In this document: in pieces, positions 1 to 5,067 of the stretch
How positions within the stretch are numbered: position 1 is the stretch's first letter
Layout: the number at the start of each line of letters is the position of its first letter
Origin: Phycisphaerales bacterium
Lineage (GTDB): Bacteria > Planctomycetota > Phycisphaerae > SM23-33
Direction: 5' to 3'
DNA: 5,603 nucleotides
Assembly (NCBI GenBank): GCA_003153915.1
Contig: PMBX01000109.1
Coordinates: 1,310 to 6,912 of the forward strand
Made by a program: the position numbers and the translations under genes
Notes under the pieces: model-generated
Seen by the model: only the letters and a program-made list of their open reading frames with translations
What the model was told of the DNA's origin: nothing
Databases searched by the model: none

Positions 1-684
1 GCCAGCGTGCTGGAAATAATCGTGGTGTTCATCCGCGATATGGTCGCCAAGCCGGCGCTGCACGAGAAGGCGGATGCGTTTCTTCCGCTACTGCTGACGG
101 CATTTACATTCGTCCTGACGATCAACCTCATTGGAATCCTGCCGCTGGAACCGCTGTCGGAGCTGGCGGGCCTGCCCAAGATCGGCGGTGCGGCCACGTC
201 CATCCCCACCGTCTGCGGCGCGTTGGCCTGCATCACGCTGGTGGTGATCGTTGCCTCGGGCCTTCGGGCGCAGGCCAGGCATCTTCGCCATCATCGCCAT
301 TGGCCGATGTGGCTGTGCGTGGCGGTCTCCCCTGTGGCCTGGCTGCGAAGCCTCGGGCCTGGTATTCCCGGCCTGGCGGGCAAGTTTTTGATCCTCCCGC
401 TTGCGTTACTGGAGTTTGTCGGCGTGCTGGCCAAGTGCATGGCGCTGATGATTCGTCTCTTTGCCAACATGCTATCCGGCCACGCGTTGCTGGCGGTGAT
501 GATGATGTTTATCCTCCAGGCCCTTCAGCGCCAGGTGGTGTCGCTGTTGTACATCGGTCCGTTCTGCATCGCCGGCAGCGTGCTGGTGGATTTGCTGGAG
601 CTTCTTGTTGCCGGGCTTCAGGCATATATCTTCACGTTTCTGACGGCGACTTTCCTGGGACTCTATGTGGAGCCTGCCCACTAG
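1..684 (+). CDS. atpB: F-type ATP synthase subunit a (Fo stator channel), 5' partial
   Basis: Membrane stator subunit that forms the two proton half-channels against the c-ring. The reading frame is open from base 1, and 227 residues are visible. The first residues already match the family region after transmembrane helix 1 (VVFIRDMVAKP), so the true start and helix 1 lie upstream; the GTG at base 7 is probably an internal Val codon. Numbering from base 1, the essential arginine (E. coli R210) is R152 in IRLFANMLSGH. E138 and K145 match E. coli E196 and K203, and Q207 matches Q252 in GLQAYIF. H161 and E200 occupy the E219 and H245 positions, the swapped pair also found in mitochondria and many bacteria. 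The usual Pro after K145 is Cys. A His/Arg-rich loop lies at about residues 89-102. It heads the cluster and is followed by the longest gap. Identity is near certain. Confidence 0.96.
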   Translation, partial: ASVLEIIVVFIRDMVAKPALHEKADAFLPLLLTAFTFVLTINLIGILPLEPLSELAGLPKIGGAATSIPTVCGALACITLVVIVASGLRAQARHLRHHRHWPMWLCVAVSPVAWLRSLGPGIPGLAGKFLILPLALLEFVGVLAKCMALMIRLFANMLSGHALLAVMMMFILQALQRQVVSLLYIGPFCIAGSVLVDLLELLVAGLQAYIFTFLTATFLGLYVEPAH

Positions 685-710
685 TGGTTGAGATGTTGCG
701 GTAAAAGCAC

Positions 711-734
711 CTCGCCGGGCGGAACCGGCGTGAG
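711..734 (+). promoter_or_regulatory. Hairpin in the atpB-atpE gap
   Basis: CGCCGG (713-718) pairs with CCGGCG (725-730) around a six-base loop. Two further pairs (711-712 with 733-734) are possible across a two-base bulge. No T-run follows, so it is not an intrinsic terminator. In this position it could be an RNA stability or processing element protecting the downstream message; that role is inference. Confidence 0.4.
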
Positions 735-750
735 ATCAAGATAACAACAT

Positions 751-773
751 GGTCCCCGCATTAGGCGGCGACC
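751..773 (+). promoter_or_regulatory. Hairpin just upstream of the atpE ribosome site
   Basis: GGTCCCCGC (751-759) pairs with GCGGCGACC (765-773). This gives eight base pairs with one central C/C mismatch and the loop ATTAG. It ends three bases before the atpE Shine-Dalgarno sequence and leaves that sequence single-stranded. It also covers the G of an upstream in-frame ATG at 749, which argues against that start. Function is inferred from position. Confidence 0.4.
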
Positions 774-776
774 GAT

Positions 777-781
777 GGGAG
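777..781 (+). promoter_or_regulatory. Ribosome binding site of atpE
   Basis: GGGAG lies six bases before the ATG at 788 and selects that start over the in-frame ATG at 749, which has no comparable site. I see no strong stem covering it. Confidence 0.7.
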
Positions 782-787
782 ACAACG

Positions 788-1141
788 ATGAGAACGACCT
801 GGAAAATCGCAGTGACGTTGGCGGCCCTGCTGGTGGCGGCAGCCCCGGTCTTGGCCGCGGAGGCGGCTGGATCGGCGGAACCGTCCTCCAACGAGCCGTC
901 GATGACCGCAACCCTGGGCAAGGGACTTGCGATCATGGGAGCGGGACTGGGCGCGGGCGTCGCCGTCATCGGCGGCGGGCTGGGCATCAGCCGGATCGGC
1001 CAGGGCTGCGTGGAGTCCATCGCCCGCCAGCCGGAGGCCGCAGGCGCGATGTTCGCCCCGATGATTATCACCGCCGCGATGGTCGAGGGAGGCATGTTGT
1101 TCGCCGTGGTCGTCGCCCTACTTGCCGTGTTGCGATCCTAG
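788..1141 (+). CDS. atpE: F-type ATP synthase subunit c (proteolipid, rotor ring)
   Basis: Hairpin-shaped membrane protein; multiple copies form the ion-carrying ring of Fo. It is 117 residues, against roughly 70-90 for a typical c subunit. The excess is an N-terminal basic-hydrophobic leader (residues 1 to about 24) ending in an Ala-rich stretch that resembles a signal peptidase site. Helix 1 (about 44-70) carries the glycine repeat G51xG53xG55xG57, then G62-G64 and G66. The cytoplasmic loop is R80-Q81-P82. Helix 2 (about 86-113) carries the ion-binding carboxylate E100 in AAMVEGG, exactly 20 residues after the loop Arg as in the family. Compared with the sodium-binding c of Ilyobacter tartaricus, the helix-1 Gln position is I67 and the Ser after the Glu is G101. 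Proton coupling is therefore inferred. The start at 788 is supported by GGGAG six bases upstream. The order atpB-atpE-atpF is classical. Confidence 0.95.
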   Translation: MRTTWKIAVTLAALLVAAAPVLAAEAAGSAEPSSNEPSMTATLGKGLAIMGAGLGAGVAVIGGGLGISRIGQGCVESIARQPEAAGAMFAPMIITAAMVEGGMLFAVVVALLAVLRS

Positions 1142-1151
1142 GTTATCGGCG

Positions 1152-1165
1152 AGCCTCATGAGGCT
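1152..1165 (+). promoter_or_regulatory. Palindrome / stem-loop overlapping the atpF ribosome site
   Basis: AGCCTCATGAGGCT is a perfect 14-base palindrome. As RNA it can form a five-pair stem with the loop CATG. The GAGG (1160-1163) that would serve the atpF start at 1173 begins in the loop and lies mostly in the 3' arm. The stem ends seven bases before the ATG. Reduced translation through occlusion of the ribosome site is inference. Confidence 0.45.
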
Positions 1166-1172
1166 ACTGAAC

Positions 1173-1781
1173 ATGACTGATCCTGGCACCAAGCCCGCCA
1201 GCCGGGTCGCGCCCATCCTGGCCGCTCTCGTCGTGCTGCTGGAATCGGCCGTCGCCCAAGCCGGCCAAGGCGAGGGCAGTTTCTACTTCGGCGACTTGGG
1301 CCAAGCCGTCGCAGCGATCCTCATCTTCCTCCTGCTGCTGGCGATCCTTGGCCGATGGGCCTGGAAACCCATCGTCGCGCAGATCAAGCGACGAGAGGAT
1401 TCAATCACCGAGACGCTCAAGCGTTCCGAGCAACGGGACAAGGAAACCCAGCGCCTGCTGGAGGAATACCGCGCCCGCATGGAAGCCGCCGACGCCGATG
1501 CTCAGAAGCTGCTGGCCCAGGCCCGCCGCGACGCCCAGCAGGCCGCTGGTACGGTCCTGACAGCGGCCGAAGCCGAGTCGCGCCGACTCGTGGCCTCCGC
1601 CCGCGAGGAGATCGAGCAGGCCAAGCGGTCCGCTCTGCGCCAGATGCGTGCCTCCACGGCAGAACTGGCCGCCGACCTGGCCGCGGCGGTCATTGGAAGA
1701 ACCCTGACACGGGAAGACCACCTTCGGCTGGTCGATGAATCACTGGCGGAGATCGCCCGGCGCGGTGGAGAGGGCGACTGA
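1173..1781 (+). CDS. atpF: F-type ATP synthase subunit b (peripheral stalk)
   Basis: Forms the membrane-anchored coiled-coil stalk, probably as a homodimer since no b' gene follows b here. The protein is 202 residues, against about 155-170 in most bacteria. It has an N-terminal hydrophobic segment (about 13-30) ending AVAQA like a signal peptidase site. A short linker follows, then the membrane helix (about 43-62) and the family junction RWAWKPIVAQIKRRED. A long charged Ala/Glu/Arg coiled coil spans about 70-160, and the C-terminal delta-binding part about 161-195 (AELAADLAAAVIGRTL). I chose the ATG at 1173 because GAGG lies nine bases upstream. An in-frame ATG at 1158 (five residues longer) is the main alternative but has only a weak upstream site. 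A TTG at 1122 would overlap atpE and is unlikely. The stop overlaps the atpH start. Identity is sure, the exact start less so. Confidence 0.93.
   Translation: MTDPGTKPASRVAPILAALVVLLESAVAQAGQGEGSFYFGDLGQAVAAILIFLLLLAILGRWAWKPIVAQIKRREDSITETLKRSEQRDKETQRLLEEYRARMEAADADAQKLLAQARRDAQQAAGTVLTAAEAESRRLVASAREEIEQAKRSALRQMRASTAELAADLAAAVIGRTLTREDHLRLVDESLAEIARRGGEGD
1767..1774 (+). promoter_or_regulatory. Ribosome binding site of atpH, inside the end of atpF
   Basis: GGAGAGGG sits six bases before the ATG at 1781. That ATG shares its A with the atpF stop (TGATG). The strong site and the stop/start overlap favour this start over an in-frame ATG at 1814, and indicate translational coupling of delta to b. 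Confidence 0.7.
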
Positions 1782-2368
1782 TGGCCGATCCTTCCCGGCA
1801 AGCCCAAAGCGTGATGGATACCACCGGCCTGGCGCTGGCGGGCATCTACGCTCAGGCTCTGCTGGAGATCGCCCCCGACAACGCCGACGCCGAACGGGTC
1901 GCCGCCGAGCTGGCGGCAATCGCCTCCCTCGCCGATGGGGCCGATGGTCTGCGTGGGCTTCTGGCCCCGGGGATCCTCACGGAGGCGAGCCAAAGCCAAC
2001 TGGTCGCCAGGATATTCGCCGGCCGGGTCAGTCCCGAGGTGGAGGCATTCCTGGCCGTACTGGTCCGCAAGGGGCGAGGCAACCTGCTGGTTTCCATCGC
2101 CGCCGCCTTTCGTAAACGGCTGAACCGTCGCCAGGGCAAGGTGGAAGTTGCCGTTACGACTGCGGTAGAACTTACTGGCGAGCAGAGGCAAAACCTCTCC
2201 GCCGTCATCTCCGCCGTACTCGGCGCCGAGCCGCTGCTGGAGGTCCGCGTGGACAAGGACATCCTGGGCGGCCTGGTCGTCCGCGTGGGCGACGACGTCT
2301 TTGACGCCTCGCTGGCGGCGGAATTGAATCGCATGAAGCGGCGGCTGGCCGGACCTGCGGCCGCCTGA
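1781..2368 (+). CDS. atpH: F-type ATP synthase subunit delta (OSCP-type)
   Basis: Connects the top of alpha3beta3 to the b stalk. It is 195 residues, slightly longer than the usual 175-185. The N-terminal helical domain (about 16-110) begins with ALAGIYAQALLEIA, the family pattern RYAxALfelA with the Arg replaced. It includes LAVLVRKGRGNLL (91-103), matching the conserved FLxlLxxkgR motif. The C-terminal domain (about 118-190) begins KVEVAVTTAVELTGEQ and holds the signature VDKDILGGLVVRVGDDVFDAS (157-177), with paired glycines at 163-164 and D175. The ATG at 1781 overlaps the atpF stop by one base and has a strong ribosome site. The alternative start at 1814 would drop 11 poorly conserved residues. 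It sits between b, its stalk partner, and alpha, its head partner, as in classical operons. Confidence 0.95.
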   Translation: MADPSRQAQSVMDTTGLALAGIYAQALLEIAPDNADAERVAAELAAIASLADGADGLRGLLAPGILTEASQSQLVARIFAGRVSPEVEAFLAVLVRKGRGNLLVSIAAAFRKRLNRRQGKVEVAVTTAVELTGEQRQNLSAVISAVLGAEPLLEVRVDKDILGGLVVRVGDDVFDASLAAELNRMKRRLAGPAAA

Positions 2369-2372
2369 CGTT

Positions 2373-2383
2373 TTCCAGAGGAA
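2373..2383 (+). promoter_or_regulatory. Ribosome binding site of atpA within a small inverted repeat
   Basis: AGAGGA (2377-2382) lies seven bases before the ATG at 2390 and fixes the start. TTCC (2373-2376) could pair with GGAA (2380-2383) across a three-base loop. That four-pair stem would be weak and may not form. The ribosome site is solid; the stem is speculative. Confidence 0.45.
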
Positions 2384-2389
2384 CTGACC

Positions 2390-4144
2390 ATGAAGTTTCG
2401 AGTCGACGAAATCACCAGCGTCATCCGCGAGGAAATCGCCAACTACAAAAAGCAACTGGACGTCGCGCAGGTGGGGCGAGTGCTGGAGGTCGGCGACGGG
2501 ATCGCCGAGATTTACGGTTTATCGGGCGCGATGTCCGGTGAAATACTGGCCTTTTCCAACGGGATGCGGGGGCAGGTGTTCAACCTGGAAGAAAACTCCA
2601 TTGGGGCTGTCATTTATGGTCCCTGCGAGGATGTCAAGGCCGGGGACACCGTTGTCGCCACCGGAAAGCTGCTGGAAGTGCCCGTGGGCGAGGAGATGCT
2701 TGGGCGGGTCATCGACCCGCTGGGCCGTCCCCTGGATGGCGGCGGTCCCATCCGCGCGGATCGCACCCGCCCGGTGGAACTGGTCGCCCCCGGCATCGCC
2801 GCGCGCCAGCCAGTTGACGAGCCGTTGATTACGGGCATCAAGGCCATCGACTCGATGACGCCCATCGGTCGCGGCCAGCGAGAATTGATCATCGGCGACC
2901 GCAAGACCGGAAAGACCGCCATCGCGGTTGATACCATCATCAACCAGAAGGACACGGGCGTCATCTGCGTCTATGTCGCCATCGGCCAGAAGGAATCGAC
3001 GGTGGCCGGCGTGGTCGAGACGCTGCGCAGCCACGGAGCGATGGACCGCACCATCGTCGTTTTGGCCTGTAGCAGCGACCCGGCCCCGTTCCAGTACGTC
3101 GCGCCCTACAGCGGATGCACCATCGCCGAGCACTTCATGTACACCCAGGGCAAGGCGACGCTGGTGGTCTACGACGACCTGACCAAACAAGCCGCGGCGT
3201 ACCGGCAGATTTCGCTGTTGCTCCGCCGTCCGCCAGGCCGGGAGGCGTATCCCGGGGATGTCTTTTACCTTCATAGCCGCCTGCTGGAACGTTCCTGCAA
3301 GCTGTCCGACAAATATGTCATCGTCCCCAAGAGCACACCGCCCGACGCCGACGCCGATGGCGTTGACCACAAGGTCTACGATGGTCCGCTGGGCTACAAG
3401 GCCGCCAAGGAGGCCATCAAGAGCACCGATTCTCCCGCCGGCAACAAGATTCACAAGCTGCCCTCCTCCGGAGGGTCGCTGACGGCGCTGCCTATCTGCG
3501 AGACGCAGGAAGGCGAGGTGTCCGCCTACATTCCCACCAACCTCATCTCCATAACCGACGGGCAGATTTACCTGGAACCCGGGTTGTTTTTCTCCGGGGT
3601 ACGCCCGGCGATCAACGTGGGCATTTCCGTCAGCCGAGTTGGCTACAAGGCCGCCTACACGGCAATGAAGGACGTTGCCAAGGGCCTGCGACTGGACCTG
3701 GCCAGCTACCGCGAACTGGAAACATTCGCCCAGTTGGGCATGGAACTGGACCAGACCTCGCAACACCAACTCGACCGTGGCGCGCGGATGGTCCGCCTGC
3801 TCATTCAGCCGCAGTACAAGCCCCAGCCGGCCATGGACCAGGTCATCGAGATATTCGCCGGTGCCGGAGGCTTCCTGGACGACCTGCCCTTGGAGGAAGT
3901 CAATGCCTTTGCCACCGGTCTGGTGGAGTATGTCAAGGACCGCTATCCTGACTTCTACGCACAGTTCCAGTCGGAAAAGACCCTGCCCAAGGACCGCCAA
4001 AAGCAGTTGGCGGCGATTGCGGCGGAGTTCAAGGCCGGAGCCTACAAGGAATCCCACCGGCCACGACATGGCGAGTCGAAGATCGCCGTCGATCAGCCTT
4101 CCGGCGGCGCCGAAGAGGCCGCGCGGACACGGGCGACACCATAG
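2390..4144 (+). CDS. atpA: F-type ATP synthase subunit alpha, with internal insertion and C-terminal tail
   Basis: Non-catalytic nucleotide-binding subunit of the F1 head; it also supplies the arginine finger to the beta active sites. It is 584 residues, against about 500-515 normally. The N-terminal beta-barrel spans about 25-95. The P-loop is GDRKTGKT at 169-176 (K175, same number as E. coli), with Lys where E. coli has Q172. The Walker B region is LVVYDD at 258-263. The conserved core continues through RRPPGREAYPGDVFYLHSR (279-297). About 50 residues (roughly 308-358) then intervene before SGGSLTALPI. The arginine finger is R416 in SVSRVG, 40 positions later than E. coli R376. The C-terminal helical domain ends near EFK (548), and 36 further residues form a polar tail of unknown role. 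Frame and conservation are unbroken, so the gene looks intact. A clear AGAGGA site supports the start. It lies 21 bases after atpH. Confidence 0.97.
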   Translation: MKFRVDEITSVIREEIANYKKQLDVAQVGRVLEVGDGIAEIYGLSGAMSGEILAFSNGMRGQVFNLEENSIGAVIYGPCEDVKAGDTVVATGKLLEVPVGEEMLGRVIDPLGRPLDGGGPIRADRTRPVELVAPGIAARQPVDEPLITGIKAIDSMTPIGRGQRELIIGDRKTGKTAIAVDTIINQKDTGVICVYVAIGQKESTVAGVVETLRSHGAMDRTIVVLACSSDPAPFQYVAPYSGCTIAEHFMYTQGKATLVVYDDLTKQAAAYRQISLLLRRPPGREAYPGDVFYLHSRLLERSCKLSDKYVIVPKSTPPDADADGVDHKVYDGPLGYKAAKEAIKSTDSPAGNKIHKLPSSGGSLTALPICETQEGEVSAYIPTNLISITDGQIYLEPGLFFSGVRPAINVGISVSRVGYKAAYTAMKDVAKGLRLDLASYRELETFAQLGMELDQTSQHQLDRGARMVRLLIQPQYKPQPAMDQVIEIFAGAGGFLDDLPLEEVNAFATGLVEYVKDRYPDFYAQFQSEKTLPKDRQKQLAAIAAEFKAGAYKESHRPRHGESKIAVDQPSGGAEEAARTRATP

Positions 4145-4159
4145 CGCCTAGACTGTAAC

Positions 4160-4175
4160 GGAGCCGCAAGGCTCC
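4160..4175 (+). promoter_or_regulatory. GNRA-capped hairpin covering the atpG ribosome site
   Basis: GGAGCC (4160-4165) pairs perfectly with GGCTCC (4170-4175) around GCAA, a stable GNRA-type tetraloop. The only plausible ribosome site at workable spacing, AAGG (4168-4171), is split between loop and 3' arm. The other candidate, GGAG (4160-4163), is in the 5' arm and 19 bases from the ATG. The stem ends seven bases before the start codon. No T-run follows, so it is not a terminator. Restraint of gamma translation is inference. Confidence 0.5.
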
Positions 4176-4182
4176 TGATCCA

Positions 4183-5064
4183 ATGCCCAAGGCACGGAAA
4201 ATCCTCAAGCGAGTCAAGGCCTTCAGGAACATTCGTACCGTCACGCGGACGATGGAGATAGTGGCTTCGGTGCGCTTCCGAAAGGCCCATGAAAGCGCCG
4301 TCGCCACCAGGCCCTATACGGACCACCTCGCCGACTTGGTGGGAGATCTGCTGGCTCATTGCGGGGAGATGGAACTGCGACACCCCCTGCTGGAGGAACC
4401 CTCCAACGCCCAATGTGACGTGCTGATGGTGCTGTCCAGCAACATGGGCCTCTGCGGGCCGTACAACGCCCTGATCCTGTCCACGGCAGTTGAGCGGTTG
4501 GAGCAGTTGCAGGCCGCCGGATTACGGGCGCTTCTGCGCGTCGTGGGCAAGCGCGGCGATCATTACTTCCAGTACCGCCGCATCCCGGTGGACAAGGCTT
4601 ACGTTGACTTCAAGCACGCCCCGACGTACGAGCAGGTTTCCGCGATGGCTTCGGCGCTGATGGAAGACTTCCTCGCCGGGCGGATCGGCGGCCTGGAGGT
4701 CGCCTATACGCAGTATCTTCGCTCCGGACAGTCATCTCCGGTCATTGCACAGATATTGCCTCTCTCACAGACCCCGCCTCCACCGGACCGGCTGGGGGGG
4801 CGAGGGGTGGAATACGAGTTCCTGCCCTCCCCGAGGGAACTGCTGGACCGTCTGCTTCCCGCGGTGGTGCGGATGAGGCTGTACCAATGTTTCCTCGATG
4901 CATCCGTCACGGAGCAGGTTTCCCGCATACGCGCGATGCGATCGGCGACTGAGAACGCCGACGAGATGATCCACGACCTGACGGTGCGCTATAACCGCGC
5001 GCGACAGGCCCAGATTACTACGGAGTTGGCCGAAATCATGGGTGGATCGGCCGGAGTGAAATAG
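4183..5064 (+). CDS. atpG: F-type ATP synthase subunit gamma (central rotor shaft)
   Basis: Rotor shaft that turns within alpha3beta3 and couples the c-ring to catalysis. It is 293 residues, normal for the family. The N-terminal shaft helix (about 2-55) reads KILKRVKAFRNIRTVTRTME, matching the family's IkxRIxsvxntxxITxaM pattern. The Rossmann-like middle carries SSNMGLCGPYN at 85-95, the usual SDrGLCGgyN with Asn-Met in place of Asp-Arg. The C-terminal shaft helix (about 215-288) includes RMRLYQCFLDASVTEQVSR and ends YNRARQAQITTELAEIMGG, close to the family's NxxRQaxITxEixEIvxGa. The start is the ATG at 4183; translation there overlaps no other gene, and a hairpin fills much of the 38-base gap after atpA. 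The stop is followed three bases later by atpD. Identity is very secure, and the N-terminal wording resembles planctomycete gamma subunits as I recall them. Confidence 0.95.
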   Translation: MPKARKILKRVKAFRNIRTVTRTMEIVASVRFRKAHESAVATRPYTDHLADLVGDLLAHCGEMELRHPLLEEPSNAQCDVLMVLSSNMGLCGPYNALILSTAVERLEQLQAAGLRALLRVVGKRGDHYFQYRRIPVDKAYVDFKHAPTYEQVSAMASALMEDFLAGRIGGLEVAYTQYLRSGQSSPVIAQILPLSQTPPPPDRLGGRGVEYEFLPSPRELLDRLLPAVVRMRLYQCFLDASVTEQVSRIRAMRSATENADEMIHDLTVRYNRARQAQITTELAEIMGGSAGVK

Positions 5065-5067
5065 ACT

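Noticed and set aside
300..704. 134-codon plus-strand frame overlapping atpB
   Set aside because: It lies in another frame of the conserved subunit a gene and has no family-like segments.
749..787. ATG at 749 as the atpE start
   Set aside because: It adds 13 non-family residues before a clean leader, lacks a ribosome site and falls partly in a hairpin. The ATG at 788 has GGGAG at ideal spacing.
1122..1172. TTG start for atpF overlapping the end of atpE
   Set aside because: The extra residues look unlike the family, no ribosome site supports it, and better ATG starts exist at 1173 and 1158.
1502..2455. 317-codon minus-strand open frame across atpF and atpH
   Set aside because: It covers two well-supported genes, has no recognisable domain, and crosses their boundary as a shadow frame would.
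3340..3360. GCCGAC-type repeats in the alpha insertion, also seen near 1489 and 1880
   Set aside because: These encode Ala-Asp runs and are explained by codon preference in GC-rich coding DNA.
2519..4069. 516-codon open frame on the minus strand, antisense to atpA
   Set aside because: It mirrors the codon pattern of the clearly real atpA, and its protein is Gly/Asp/His-rich with no recognisable family. Long antisense frames are expected in GC-rich DNA.
4060..4144. Short separate gene in another frame inside the alpha tail
   Set aside because: An ATG exists there, but the product is a short Arg/Pro/Ser-rich string without a ribosome site or family resemblance.
4160..4175. Intrinsic terminator between atpA and atpG
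   Set aside because: The stem is good, but no T-run follows and the operon continues immediately. The same holds for the hairpin at 711-734.
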